31,169 nt of DNA from Methanoculleus marisnigri (lineage in GTDB: Archaea > Halobacteriota > Methanomicrobia > Methanomicrobiales > Methanoculleaceae): contig DASQ01000116.1 of the NCBI GenBank assembly GCA_002503885.1, positions 1 through 31,169 of the forward strand. The letters run 5' to 3'. The position numbers and the translations under genes were made by a program. The notes under the pieces are model-generated. The model was given only the letters and a program-made list of their open reading frames with translations. It ran no database searches and had not been told where the DNA came from. Below, one piece after another: positions 14,107-23,220 of the stretch; positions within the stretch are counted from its first letter, which is position 1, and the number at the start of each line of letters is the position of its first letter.

Positions 14107-15813
14107 TTATCTGGCCGGGATGATGAGCGAGCGCTCGCCGGCGGGCATGAACTCGCGGATTGCACCCTTCGCGAACTCGCGGCGGGGCTCGGCGAAGTCG
14201 AACTTCAGGGCCGGGTCGGCGAAGCAGATCTTCACCCGCGGGTCGAAGCAGAACGCATCGCCGCGGCCGTAGTGGGCACCGCCGGTGATCGCGGCGTACT
14301 CGCCCTGGTGACCGACGTTCATCGCGTAGTTCGGGTAGTTCGGTCCGCGGATCTCGCCGATCGCACCCTCGTCTCCACGGATGGAGAGCGAGTTTGCGGA
14401 CCCGCACTGGTCCTGGAGGTCGTAGCCGAAGAAGCCGAGACGCGACCATCCGTCCTTGTGCAGGAGCATGGAGAGGTACCAGCCGTTTAAGCCGGCGTTC
14501 GAGTTTCCGGTTGCAATCGAGGTGGTCAGGCCGGACGCGGCGGCGATGACACCGGCACGCTGGGACCCGCCGAAGTGGTCCTCCATCATGGTCGGGAACT
14601 GCTCGTACTGCTCCATGGCGTTGAGGGTGACCTCGGTTGCCATGTCGTTGACGACGTCGTAGGTCGGCTTGACCTTGTCGTTCGGGCTCGGGTTCCTCCA
14701 GTCGACCTTGTACTTGTCCTTGATGTAGTCCATACCGTAGTAGGTGAACTCATCGAGGATGTTGTCGGTGTAGGCCGCGGTCGCGTACTGGGTGAATCCG
14801 ACACCGCCGGACATGTAGGAGCCGAGCCAGATCTGGTCGTAGAGCATGGTTCCGGCACCGACGACCTCAAGGGAGGCCTTCGCGGGGTCGTTGGGGTACT
14901 TCCGGCTCCCCTGGATGATATCGGAGAAGAGGCCGAATCCAAGGCCACCGGGCTCGTTGGGGCCACGGGCACGCCGGGCGGGCAGGTGGGACGCCATCTG
15001 GATGACGCCTGCGTGCTTCGCGGCGTAGGAGAGGTCGGCGACTGCTGCCTCACCGGCGCACATACGGTAGGCACCGATGAAGGACATGCCGATCTGCATG
15101 GCGGACCACCGGGAGGTCGTTCCACCGTCGCAGGTCCGGACGACCGTGGTCGGGATGTGGATGGCCTGCCAGAGGGACTTTCCAACGGCTGCGGAGAGCG
15201 CCTCGGCCTGCTTGCCGGGGAAGAGCTTCTCGACATCGAGGACGAACTGGGGCTCGAGGTCGTCGGCAAGTTCCTGGTCGCCGGTGAAGACCTTGACGTA
15301 GCAGTCGTCGACGAGGCCGGGGTGAGTCTCGACCATGTGTTCCTGAACGACGGCCGCGCCGGGCATGGCGTGGTTCAGCACGTGGAGGTACTCGTTGATC
15401 GTCTCGGGGGTAACTTCCTTGCCCAGACGCTTCTGCAGGGTCTGGTGGGCGAGGTCCATGTTGACGATGACAGTCCTGCGGATATCGTCCCAGAACTGCT
15501 GCATCGCAGCGTTGTTGACGAAGTGCAGGTCGTCGCCCTCGACGAAGACACCGGTGCCGCTGACCTCGTAGGTCATCAGCTGGCGCTGGCCGAGCGGGAT
15601 ACCGCCAAGGTGGCAGCGCACGGGGTTGTACATGGAGATGCCGCGGTCCATCTCGATGGCCCGGCTCGCCTTTACGAACTCCTCCTTGCGGGGAGACTGG
15701 TGGTAGCCGTTGAATTTGTAGAACTCAGTCGTCTCGGACTGGACGTCCTGTCCCTGGAACTTCTCTTTGAGGGATTTCAGGAACAGCTTCTGGGATCTTT
15801 CAATCTTTGCCAT
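14107..15813 (-). CDS. mcrA: Methyl-coenzyme M reductase alpha subunit
   Basis: 568 residues from ATG 15813, chosen because AAGGAG lies eight bases upstream; nearer in-frame codons overlap that site. McrA binds coenzyme F430 with McrB and McrG and reduces methyl-CoM with coenzyme B to methane and heterodisulfide. By alignment to the Methanothermobacter sequence from memory, all modified or catalytic positions are kept: H267 (His257), R281 (Arg271), Y343 (Tyr333), Q418 in GGSQRA (Gln400), G463 (thioglycine 445) and C470 (Cys452) in GYDLQDQC. An insertion of about eight residues lies between Y343 and Q418. The end, REFMPAGERSLIIPAR, is intact. It is the last gene of mcrBDCGA, five bases after the mcrG stop. 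Confidence 0.98.
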   Translation of the reverse strand: MAKIERSQKLFLKSLKEKFQGQDVQSETTEFYKFNGYHQSPRKEEFVKASRAIEMDRGISMYNPVRCHLGGIPLGQRQLMTYEVSGTGVFVEGDDLHFVNNAAMQQFWDDIRRTVIVNMDLAHQTLQKRLGKEVTPETINEYLHVLNHAMPGAAVVQEHMVETHPGLVDDCYVKVFTGDQELADDLEPQFVLDVEKLFPGKQAEALSAAVGKSLWQAIHIPTTVVRTCDGGTTSRWSAMQIGMSFIGAYRMCAGEAAVADLSYAAKHAGVIQMASHLPARRARGPNEPGGLGFGLFSDIIQGSRKYPNDPAKASLEVVGAGTMLYDQIWLGSYMSGGVGFTQYATAAYTDNILDEFTYYGMDYIKDKYKVDWRNPSPNDKVKPTYDVVNDMATEVTLNAMEQYEQFPTMMEDHFGGSQRAGVIAAASGLTTSIATGNSNAGLNGWYLSMLLHKDGWSRLGFFGYDLQDQCGSANSLSIRGDEGAIGEIRGPNYPNYAMNVGHQGEYAAITGGAHYGRGDAFCFDPRVKICFADPALKFDFAEPRREFAKGAIREFMPAGERSLIIPAR

Positions 15814-15818
15814 TTTCA

Positions 15819-16580
15819 TCACTCCTTGGGCATGAATCCGTACTTTGTCCGCAGCGTGTGGATGCGCTGGACGTACTCGATGTACTCCTTGTCGTCACGG
15901 TACGGGGTGCCGCCGAGCGAGTGGAAGATCGTCGTGTGGGCCTTGAGCCACTTCTCGTCGAGCGGCTTGCCGATGGCAACCGCACGGTCGAGGGGCTCGC
16001 CGATCTGGTTCTTGACGTAGCGGACGATGCCGTCTTCGCCAAGGACACTCCTCTGGAGCATGTCGAACATCATGCCGTTCTCGGCAAGACGGAGCGAGTG
16101 GCCGTGCACGGTCGCGCCGCGGATGCCGGTGCGGGCCGCGTCCAGGAGCTCGGTGTTGACGAGTTCCTTGGAGTACTTCTCGAGGTCACGCTCACGGCAC
16201 TCGACGATCTGACGACCGGAGAGTGTACCGGGGTCGATACCGCGGAAGCGGTAGCACTCGGTGTAACTCCTCTGGTAGGGGTGGCAGGGGGCGAAGAACA
16301 TCGAGTCCGTGAACTGGATGTAGCGGACACGGTCGCCGGCCTTTGCACCGTCCGTAGGAGTTACAATCTTCCTGATGGGGCAGTCGGGTTCCTGCTGCTC
16401 GGCGAGCGGCGGGTGGGCCGTCGGATAGGCGGCTCCCGGCGCCCTGTGGCCGAGGATCAGCACGATATCCTCATCTGTCACATCACGCATCTTTTCAAGC
16501 TTCTGGCTTGGGTCCATCTGCTTGCGCCGGTTTGCGGCAACGTTGGACGTACCCGGTCCGTATTGGGGCTTGTATGCCAT
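15819..16580 (-). CDS. mcrG: Methyl-coenzyme M reductase gamma subunit
   Basis: 253 residues, standard for McrG. ATG 16580 (MAYKPQYGPG) is preferred because GAGGTG lies nine bases upstream; a GTG four codons earlier falls inside that site. Family sequence is plain throughout: QYGPGTSNVAANRRKQMDP at the start, then VLILGHRAPGAAYPTAHPPL and YIQFTDSMFFAPCHPYQRSY (residues about 90-125), and EPLDRAVAIGKPLDEKWLKA. Arg and His residues in the middle help bind the thiol substrates and F430 in the hexameric (alpha-beta-gamma)2 enzyme. It lies 13 bases after the mcrC stop. Confidence 0.97.
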   Translation of the reverse strand: MAYKPQYGPGTSNVAANRRKQMDPSQKLEKMRDVTDEDIVLILGHRAPGAAYPTAHPPLAEQQEPDCPIRKIVTPTDGAKAGDRVRYIQFTDSMFFAPCHPYQRSYTECYRFRGIDPGTLSGRQIVECRERDLEKYSKELVNTELLDAARTGIRGATVHGHSLRLAENGMMFDMLQRSVLGEDGIVRYVKNQIGEPLDRAVAIGKPLDEKWLKAHTTIFHSLGGTPYRDDKEYIEYVQRIHTLRTKYGFMPKE

Positions 16581-16593
16581 GTTTTCATTCACC

Positions 16594-17217
16594 TCATGTT
16601 GTGCTTTTTAGCACTTTCATAACGGCACGAATGACCGCCGCCAACTTTTCCCTGCCAGGTGTCTGACCTCGTGTCACACCACTGACAATATCCATGACGA
16701 TGCCTTTCGTTTTGACCCGGTCGGGGGGCGGCATAACCACCGCTGTCCGGATCCCCTCTTTTGCGAGATCTTCGAAGTCGATCGGGACCTGAGAGACGAC
16801 AACCGCCCGGATATTCACATGCTCAAGGATAAACCGGACCTTCTGCACGACATGGGAGCGGACATTCCCGTGGTGCAGGATGGCGACCTTGTGCTGCTCA
16901 ATCTGAACGATCTCTTTCTCCGTCAGTCCGAAGTAGGCTCCGAGAACGTGACCCGCGACGGGAGAATCTGCCGGAACCCCGCTCCCTGCGTTGAGGACAA
17001 GCGTAGTCACGGAGAACTCTGCCCCCTCTCTCCGGAGACCGGAGGTGATGTCGCAGACCGGTTTTGTTACGTGTCTGCGGCCGGGGGACATTCCAATCAC
17101 GATCACATCCGGGGATCTGGCTTCAGAGATGGTCCCACGCTGGGCGAGACCGCCTCCTTTTCCCATCCCCATGCTCTCGCGGCAATCGACGACCTGGGTC
17201 ACTCTTCCGATAGGCAT
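16594..17217 (-). CDS. mcrC: Methyl-coenzyme M reductase operon protein C
   Basis: 207 residues, typical for McrC. It starts MPIGRVTQVVDCRESMGMGK, with conserved RESMGMGKGGGLAQRGT, and contains DVIVIGMSPGRRHVTKPVCD and ILHHGNVRSHVVQKVRFILE. McrC is not part of the mature reductase; it is a component of the ATP-dependent activation machinery that reduces F430 nickel. The start is one base after the mcrD stop (TGA-C-ATG), a coupled arrangement. No separate promoter is visible. Confidence 0.95.
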   Translation of the reverse strand: MPIGRVTQVVDCRESMGMGKGGGLAQRGTISEARSPDVIVIGMSPGRRHVTKPVCDITSGLRREGAEFSVTTLVLNAGSGVPADSPVAGHVLGAYFGLTEKEIVQIEQHKVAILHHGNVRSHVVQKVRFILEHVNIRAVVVSQVPIDFEDLAKEGIRTAVVMPPPDRVKTKGIVMDIVSGVTRGQTPGREKLAAVIRAVMKVLKSTT

Positions 17218-17218
17218 G

Positions 17219-17695
17219 TCACTTGGTTCCCTGAATAATTACGGGACCGTCTTTCCTCCTCGGATCGACGAGCCCGAGAATCTCTCTGTCGGCGTCAGGC
17301 CCATATTTGGCGAAGTCGGACATCGTCGGCTGGGTCTTCATGTACCGCCCCTGCTGGACGGTGCAGGAGAAGTCCTTATCGGCAAAGACTTCATCGACCG
17401 CTTCTCCTATTGCCGGAATGGACGACTCGTCCTCAAGCTCCAGGATAATTGTTCCGACCTGTACCCGGAGCTGGACGTCCTGGTCTCCGATATGGATGAC
17501 CTTACGGTCCGGGTGGGGATTGGGTTTCCCCCGTGCCGGGCCGTACGGAACGGTGGCGGGAAGGTTCTGTCCGTTGAGGGACATACGACGAATCCCGCAT
17601 ATCTGAACAAGTCTGTTCAGGAGTTGTTCCACTGTTTCGGGTCTGAGAAATCGCGCAGAGACGATTCGAACCTGAGGGTATATGGCGTCAGTCAT
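17219..17695 (-). CDS. mcrD: Methyl-coenzyme M reductase operon protein D
   Basis: 158 residues. ATG 17695 (MTDAIYPQVRIV) was chosen since AAGGA lies just ahead; an ATG two codons earlier is placed directly on that site. McrD sequence is recognisable in VRIVSARFLRPETVEQLLNR, RRMSLNGQNLPATVPYGPAR and GRYMKTQPTMSDFAKYGPDA. It binds Mcr and is thought to assist assembly or maturation rather than catalysis. It sits between mcrB and mcrC as in most methanogens. Confidence 0.94.
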   Translation of the reverse strand: MTDAIYPQVRIVSARFLRPETVEQLLNRLVQICGIRRMSLNGQNLPATVPYGPARGKPNPHPDRKVIHIGDQDVQLRVQVGTIILELEDESSIPAIGEAVDEVFADKDFSCTVQQGRYMKTQPTMSDFAKYGPDADREILGLVDPRRKDGPVIIQGTK

Positions 17696-17712
17696 TAGCA
17701 TCCTTATGTTAT

Positions 17713-19017
17713 TTACACACCCTGTGCGATCTGCTGGATCGGCTTGCTGAAGACGTCAACCTGGCCGAAAGTGTCGCCGTAGACCTTGGAAGTGCTCTCG
17801 GGCGAGAACATCTGGGTTCCGGCATCGAGTGCCGCCGCAGCGACCACACACGGGATAGCCACGCCTGCGGCGTGTCTGGTCACGACGTGGTTGCCGTTGA
17901 AGATCCCGGGGCCGCCGCCACCGTAGATCGAGTGGCTGAAGAACGAGAACCCGACGGCAGTACCCATGACACGACCGTAGTCACAGCCGGGGAGCCCGGT
18001 CTCGTGCTCAAGCAGGTCGTTGAAGTACAGGAGCGTCGAGGAGACTGCCTGGGCGAACCGTCCGGCACCGCAGTTGACCATGGTGGCCGCCATGGTTCCC
18101 GCAGCGGCGTAGGCGTTCCAGAGCATGGGGTCCTTCGTGTCGTAGAACTGGAAGTACCCTCCCTTCTTGCCGGGGGTGATGACCTTGTCCTCGATACCGC
18201 GCTCGACCAGGCTCTGGACGACCGTACCGATGGTTCCGGTTGATCCGTTCTTCTTGACGAGTTCGTAGACCAGGTTGTTCGCGTTCAGGCCCTGGTATGC
18301 ATAGGTAAGCAGCTGGGCGCGCTCGAACGGCCCGATGGCGTTACCCATCTCAAACATTCCTGCCTGCTCGAAGGTGGACGAGAGTGCGGCACCCTGCATC
18401 GCGTTCCTCTTTGTCATCATCACGGCGTGGTTGACCGGAATGTTACGGAGCGCGTAGCCGAGACCTTCGTTGTTCTGGGGGATCGACAGGATGGACGTGA
18501 CGTTGGCACCGGAAAGGTCCATCGTGTGCGGGTAAGAACCCCAGACTGCTGCCTTGACCATCGCTGCGTCGAACGCTCCGATGTTGAACTGCTCGACGAG
18601 CGCGTAGGTGGTCGCGGCTGCGACCGAAGTGATCGCGGCATCGTAGGTGGATGCAGCCTCCAGGCGGGCGCTGGGCGCCTCGACGAGGATGAGCTTGCCG
18701 CCGCCGAACTCGCGGATGTTGGTGTTGTCACCCTCCTCGACCTGGACCATCTCCTTGATCTTGGCGATGATAGCGTCCTTGTTGGCGACGATGTCGAGGT
18801 TCATCTCACGTCCGAGAACGTATCCCTTTGCTACCTTTCCGGTCTTCAGGGACTCCTGGATGCCGCCCAGGTTGACTGCAATCGTCCTCTTGGTCAGGTC
18901 GATGAGCTTCCGGGTCGCAGGGTTGACCAGCGGGCTGATCTTCTCAAGCGACACACCGCTCTTCAACTGCTTGCCTGCATCATCGTACAGGTCAATTGTT
19001 TCCTTGTATTTTGCCAT
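17713..19017 (-). CDS. mcrB: Methyl-coenzyme M reductase beta subunit
   Basis: 434 residues, the normal McrB length. ATG 19017 follows GGAGAAAG. Family regions include NPATRKLIDLTKRTIAVNLG near residue 40, GNAIGPFERAQLLTYAYQGL near 230, and the active-site segment FSFFSHSIYGGGGPGIFNGN (about 365-385), with the tyrosine that contacts the substrate channel and HVVTRHAAG after it. McrB contributes to the coenzyme B channel and F430 pocket. It is the first gene of the operon and carries the leader discussed at 19018-19379. Confidence 0.97.
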   Translation of the reverse strand: MAKYKETIDLYDDAGKQLKSGVSLEKISPLVNPATRKLIDLTKRTIAVNLGGIQESLKTGKVAKGYVLGREMNLDIVANKDAIIAKIKEMVQVEEGDNTNIREFGGGKLILVEAPSARLEAASTYDAAITSVAAATTYALVEQFNIGAFDAAMVKAAVWGSYPHTMDLSGANVTSILSIPQNNEGLGYALRNIPVNHAVMMTKRNAMQGAALSSTFEQAGMFEMGNAIGPFERAQLLTYAYQGLNANNLVYELVKKNGSTGTIGTVVQSLVERGIEDKVITPGKKGGYFQFYDTKDPMLWNAYAAAGTMAATMVNCGAGRFAQAVSSTLLYFNDLLEHETGLPGCDYGRVMGTAVGFSFFSHSIYGGGGPGIFNGNHVVTRHAAGVAIPCVVAAAALDAGTQMFSPESTSKVYGDTFGQVDVFSKPIQQIAQGV

Positions 19018-19379
19018 AATCTTTCTCCATTACCCTCTTTATGTGCATACAATCCGGAACTGTGAAGTGAACGCTAAAAGTTTCGCTGGCTGTGACTGAT
19101 GGTGACTACTGCACGTCCTCGTGGGACAAAAAGTAATAACCTTCTCTGATGATATAAGCATTGCTATTTATGCCTATGATCAGATATATATCCGAAGCGC
19201 GATATTAGATATCTGCCCGATACTAGACAATCGCACGAGAAAGCGTATCTATCATACCGCTCCCGTGGTAGTATGAATTACCTAAAATTGTGCTATTTTG
19301 TGTTACTCTTATTTCGGCGATCGCACCCCGCTTCCGACGATCTGCATCACCGGGTATGCGCGGCAAAAAAATAAGGGGT
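19018..19379 (-). promoter_or_regulatory. mcr promoter and leader region
   Basis: No gene is visible in these 362 bases. Minus-strand TATA candidates are GCTTATATCA (19150-19159), GCATAAATAGC (about 19162-19172) and the ATATATAT block (about 19181-19192). The first would give a leader of roughly 105-110 bases, long for an archaeon. The fwd/hdr terminator lies at the upstream end. Confidence 0.5.
19361..19379 (-). terminator. Terminator after fwdC
   Basis: Seven plus-strand A residues (19365-19371) give a U7 tract just after the fwdC stop. A small stem from GGGGCCTGAACCCC, spanning the fwdC stop, precedes it. It ends the long fwd-hdr transcript ahead of the mcr promoter. Confidence 0.6.
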
Positions 19380-20186
19380 TCAGGCCCCGATCTGCTGGTA
19401 GAGCTTAGCGTAGATCGGCTGACCTTTCCTCTTTCGGTGGCGCTCCCCGAGGTCGCCCTCGTAGAGGGCAAACCGTCCTTTGATGCCGTCCACATCGATA
19501 TCGACATCCTCGCGGTATGCAAAGCCGGGCATCATGAGATCGATGTTGCCAAAGACGTAGATCTCGCCTTCAACCATCTGGCCACCAAGGCGGCTCTTTG
19601 CATTGCCCTTGATGACGATCTTTCCACCCTCGGCATGGGTGGCAACGTGGACGTCGACATCGCCGCCGACGACGATCTCGCCGCCGTTCATGAAGGTGCC
19701 GAGATCGCTCCCGGCATTGCCTCCGACAGAGATCTTCCCGCCGGTCATGCCACGCCAGTCTCCACGGTATGCGGCACCGAGGTAGTTTCCGGCGTTGCCT
19801 TTGATGGCGATCTCGCCGCCCTTCATGCCGGTTCCGGCAAAGGCGTCAACGTTTCCGTTCACCGTGATCTTGCCGCCCTGCATCCAGGCGCCGACGTACA
19901 TGTCGGCGTTGCTGTTGGCAACGACCTCGCCGGCGGTCATCTTCATGCCGATGTACTTGACCCGGGAGAGGTCGCCGTTGACGACGATCTTCGTCTCTGC
20001 CGGGGTCGCACCGGCCCTGCCGGAGACCTCAAAGAAGTCTCCGAGCCGGAACTGTTCCCTCCCTGCATAAACAGGGAGGTCGACGATCTCTTCCGCCTTC
20101 TTCCCGGCAAACGCATCGGGGGTGATGCTGTCAGCCTCGAGGAACAGCCCGGGCTGGTTCTTTATGGTGAGTGTAACGGTTTCCAT
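19380..20186 (-). CDS. fwdC: Formylmethanofuran dehydrogenase subunit C
   Basis: 268 residues from ATG 20186 (METVTLTIKN), with GAGGTGA seven bases upstream; earlier in-frame codons belong to the fwdA end. FwdC folds as a right-handed beta-helix related to the glutamate synthase C-terminal domain. This is visible as repeated G-x-x-G-x-x-x-G strands (GGKITVNGNVDAFAGTGMKG, then GGEIAIKGNAGNYLG, GGKISVGGNAGSDLG and GGEIVVGGDVDVHV). It is a structural subunit that packs FwdA and FwdB. It is the last gene of the operon, ten bases after fwdA. Confidence 0.95.
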   Translation of the reverse strand: METVTLTIKNQPGLFLEADSITPDAFAGKKAEEIVDLPVYAGREQFRLGDFFEVSGRAGATPAETKIVVNGDLSRVKYIGMKMTAGEVVANSNADMYVGAWMQGGKITVNGNVDAFAGTGMKGGEIAIKGNAGNYLGAAYRGDWRGMTGGKISVGGNAGSDLGTFMNGGEIVVGGDVDVHVATHAEGGKIVIKGNAKSRLGGQMVEGEIYVFGNIDLMMPGFAYREDVDIDVDGIKGRFALYEGDLGERHRKRKGQPIYAKLYQQIGA

Positions 20187-20196
20187 CTTTCTCACC

Positions 20197-21903
20197 TCAC
20201 TGTGTGGCATCAACCTCGATCACGTACGGGTTCGGGAGATAGTGTCCGGTAACCTCGTAGTTGTTCAAGGTGACGGTGTAGTAGCGGAGGAATTTTTCCT
20301 TGATATCACGCATCACCTGCGGGTTCTCGTTGGCCCTGGCGTTCACCCAGAGCGTCCGCTTGTTGCCGTTGCTCGCGATCTCGTGGTCGCTGATGACCTG
20401 AACGCCGGACTTGAAGAGATGTTTTGCGTTCAAGAATGCCTTCTCGATGTCGTCGGGTGCGTAGGGCTCGTTCGGGTTGAAGTCATAGACGGCAACATCC
20501 CCATCGAGGCCGGGCGCAAGCCCGCCGTACATGTGCGCGAGGCCGAGCGCTTTTGCCGGTCCTGCGCGGGTCATCTGCGCGATCTCGTAGAGTGTGAGTT
20601 CACGGTCGAAGCCGGCGAGGTTGGTCGCATCGATGACCTTGTCCTTGTACTTGAAGGCATTGAACTGCTGATCGCGTGCCTCCTGGCTCATGAGCCACTT
20701 CATGACCCGCGGGTAGCGGATGAACGGGCCGGCGTTCGGGTGGTCGGTGGTCAGGAAGATCCGCATCGGGTCTTTTGCGAGCAGTGCGAGTTCGAGGCCG
20801 ATGGCCCACTGAATGGCGCAGACCTTGATGCTCGGGCTGTAGACGTAGGGCACGACCCCGGAGCCGGTCTCGAGTTCCACATCGGCGTTTGCCCACTTCA
20901 AGTGGTTCAGCTCGGTGAGGTGGTGCTCGAACGGCCCGTCGGCGGTCATGGTCGTGGTCTCATCGAGCGTCACCTGACCCATGTCGATGGTGATGTTGCC
21001 GTGAGAGTTCACGTAGTCCATGATCTCCTTGGCCTTGGACTCCACGTTCGCCCAGGAGTCGCCACCGTAGGAGTGGAACTGGACGTGGGTGTGGTGCATT
21101 ACCTGGTCGCGGCCGAACTTGCTCTTCGGCTTGATGCCCTCCGAGAGCTTGAACGTGTCGAGGGTCGTCGTGTAGTTGCCGGGGTTCCCGAGGTTGTTCG
21201 CGTGAACATGCATCGAGTGCGGGAGGCCCAGGTACTCGTTCGCCTCGATGAGGCCCTTGATGATCTGGGCCGGGGTGATGTCGAAGTAGGGAACCGGGTC
21301 GTGAACGTTCACACAGTTCAGGCCCCATCCCCAGGCTTCGGTGCCGCCGGGGTTGACAACCTTGACCGCGTAGCCCTTCGTCGCCCGCAGGAGCCAGGCG
21401 ATGTACGCGGCGGTGTTCTCGATCTCGTGGTTCTTGAGGTACTCGAGTACGAACCAGTTGTTCCCGAAGACCGGGTAGGCGCCCTGGTCGAGGATCGGCG
21501 TGTCCCGCATCTCCTCATGGGTGTGCCGGGCGTAGAGCGGCGGCATGGCCGCTTCCATCACGGTCGTGTAGCCCATGCGGGCGTAGTTGTAGCCGGTCCT
21601 GATCGTTGTCGGCACAGAAAACCCGCCCTGCATCCGCTCGATGCCGTGTCCGGCCGTGCAGTTGAAGAGCTTGTCTTCCGGACGGAAGTTCCGGCCGATG
21701 TTCACCTTGGGGCCGGCAACATGGGCGTGGATATCGACACCGCCTGCCATGACAGTCTTACCCGTGGCATCGATGACCTTCGGGCTGCTGAGAGCGGTCG
21801 TCTCGACGATCTTGCCGTCCTTGATGGCGACGTCGGCCACATCTCCCTTGATCCCGAGAATCGGGTCGAAGACGAAACCGTTCTTAATGAGAAACTCTGC
21901 CAT
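20197..21903 (-). CDS. fwdA: Formylmethanofuran dehydrogenase subunit A (formyl transfer amidohydrolase)
   Basis: 568 residues, full length for FwdA. It is an amidohydrolase with a dinuclear zinc site that condenses formate, made by FwdB, with methanofuran. Visible ligands are H59 and H61 in GGVDIHAHVAG, K181 in YAVKVVNPGG (the expected carboxylated lysine), later histidines such as SMHVHANNLG, and the catalytic aspartate in FLTTDHPNAGPF. The C-terminal segment GGLAPGLDGDVAVYD closes the small beta domain. The start is three bases after the fwdB stop, and fwdC follows. Confidence 0.97.
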   Translation of the reverse strand: MAEFLIKNGFVFDPILGIKGDVADVAIKDGKIVETTALSSPKVIDATGKTVMAGGVDIHAHVAGPKVNIGRNFRPEDKLFNCTAGHGIERMQGGFSVPTTIRTGYNYARMGYTTVMEAAMPPLYARHTHEEMRDTPILDQGAYPVFGNNWFVLEYLKNHEIENTAAYIAWLLRATKGYAVKVVNPGGTEAWGWGLNCVNVHDPVPYFDITPAQIIKGLIEANEYLGLPHSMHVHANNLGNPGNYTTTLDTFKLSEGIKPKSKFGRDQVMHHTHVQFHSYGGDSWANVESKAKEIMDYVNSHGNITIDMGQVTLDETTTMTADGPFEHHLTELNHLKWANADVELETGSGVVPYVYSPSIKVCAIQWAIGLELALLAKDPMRIFLTTDHPNAGPFIRYPRVMKWLMSQEARDQQFNAFKYKDKVIDATNLAGFDRELTLYEIAQMTRAGPAKALGLAHMYGGLAPGLDGDVAVYDFNPNEPYAPDDIEKAFLNAKHLFKSGVQVISDHEIASNGNKRTLWVNARANENPQVMRDIKEKFLRYYTVTLNNYEVTGHYLPNPYVIEVDATQ

Positions 21904-21906
21904 CGC

Positions 21907-23220
21907 TTATACCCCCTTGAGTTCCTTGACGCGTGCGAGGACGCGTGTGAGGAACTCTTCGTCGGTCATCATGCCCTCGGGGGCATCAACGACCTTTCTG
22001 GTCTCAATCGGTACGTTATCCATACGGTAGGCGCACCCACCTATCTCGACGCCGACGAAGGCGACCGGGACATGGACCTTGCAGACCTCAGAGGTCGGGG
22101 TCTCATGGGGGTCGATAACGACCGACGGGAGGTTGTAGATCTTCTTCACGGAGCTGAAGGGGAAGTGCGCACCGGGATCGCTGCCGAGCACGAAGACGGC
22201 GTCCACTTCGTCCCTGCGGAGCAGGTCGTTGGAGGTCGTCTCGCCGGGGTTGTAACGGGCAAATCCGCGGGAGAGGTCCACCGCGAAGGGGAACCCGAAC
22301 TGCCAGCCCCAGACCTGACCGGAGCCGGTGACGTTGTAGTGCCCGCGCATCGGCATGATGGCGGCTTTCGTGTACTCGTTCAAGTCACGGGTGACCGCGA
22401 TGGCTGCATCGATGTTGTGGTTCTTCCCGATCGACTGGGTCACGCCCATACCGAAGAAGATGATCGCGAAACGGCCGCTCTTGAGTGTCTCGGCAACCTC
22501 GTAGATCTTCGCTTTCGGGATTCCGCCAACAAAGTCGGGGAGTTTCTCGCCCTTGAACGCCACACGAAGTGCGTCGAAGAGTTCGTAGTCGTGCCCCTGC
22601 TCTACCTGCAGGTGGATGTCAGCCAGACTGGCGGTATCGGTGGGGCGCGGGTCGACGACGATCACCTTACGGCCCGTGTGACCCTTGCCGGTGAAGAAGC
22701 CGCGGGGGAAGATCGAGTAGCGGGACATGTGCCGCGGGTGAGCGTGTGCCGGGTTGCATCCCCAGAAGAGGACCCGGTCGGCACGGTTCTTGACCTCACC
22801 GAGCGTGCAGCTCGGGATACCGATATCCTGAACCGCAATGAGGGAGGTGCCGTGGCAGACGGTCGCGGTGTTGTCCATGACCGCTCCCACGGCCTCGCCG
22901 ATCTCGGCCCCGACAGACTGGGCCTCACAGTTTGTGGAACTCCAGCCGTACATCAGGGGCTTCTTGGCGTCGGCAAGCATCCTGGCAGTGTAATCAACTG
23001 CCTCATCGTAGGAGATCTCCTTCCAGGAACCGTCTTCCTGCCGCATGCGGGGCCGGGTGATACGGTCCTTCGCCTGAGAGTGGAGGAATTTTTCAGCGCC
23101 GATGGCGCACGCGTTGTAGACCTCGAGGAGATCCTTTCCGTCATCACTGACGACGACCTCAAGGTCGTCGCAGAGCGTTCCACAGAACGGGCAGATAACG
23201 TCGGTTACAGTCCTGGTCAT
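21907..23220 (-). CDS. fwdB: Formylmethanofuran dehydrogenase subunit B (W/Mo catalytic subunit, Cys type)
   Basis: 437 residues. FwdB reduces CO2 to formate at a tungsto- or molybdopterin centre. The N-terminal [4Fe-4S] site is C10, C13 and C17 (CPFCGTLC) with C38. The metal ligand is C122 in VCHGTS; the codon is an ordinary cysteine, not UGA selenocysteine as in some relatives. Pterin-binding segments RVLFWGCNPAHAHPRH and VFVLGSDPGAHFP follow. Its start overlaps the fwdD stop (ATGA), so fwdD and fwdB are coupled. Sequence alone does not separate the tungsten (fwd) from the molybdenum (fmd) isoenzyme; the fwd symbol is conventional here. Confidence 0.95.
   Translation of the reverse strand: MTRTVTDVICPFCGTLCDDLEVVVSDDGKDLLEVYNACAIGAEKFLHSQAKDRITRPRMRQEDGSWKEISYDEAVDYTARMLADAKKPLMYGWSSTNCEAQSVGAEIGEAVGAVMDNTATVCHGTSLIAVQDIGIPSCTLGEVKNRADRVLFWGCNPAHAHPRHMSRYSIFPRGFFTGKGHTGRKVIVVDPRPTDTASLADIHLQVEQGHDYELFDALRVAFKGEKLPDFVGGIPKAKIYEVAETLKSGRFAIIFFGMGVTQSIGKNHNIDAAIAVTRDLNEYTKAAIMPMRGHYNVTGSGQVWGWQFGFPFAVDLSRGFARYNPGETTSNDLLRRDEVDAVFVLGSDPGAHFPFSSVKKIYNLPSVVIDPHETPTSEVCKVHVPVAFVGVEIGGCAYRMDNVPIETRKVVDAPEGMMTDEEFLTRVLARVKELKGV

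Noticed and set aside
14575..16020. A 481-codon plus-strand open frame
   Set aside because: Antisense shadow of mcrA and mcrG.
21907..23220. Selenocysteine (UGA) at the FwdB metal site
   Set aside because: The codon in VCHGTS is read as a normal cysteine; no in-frame TGA is present.
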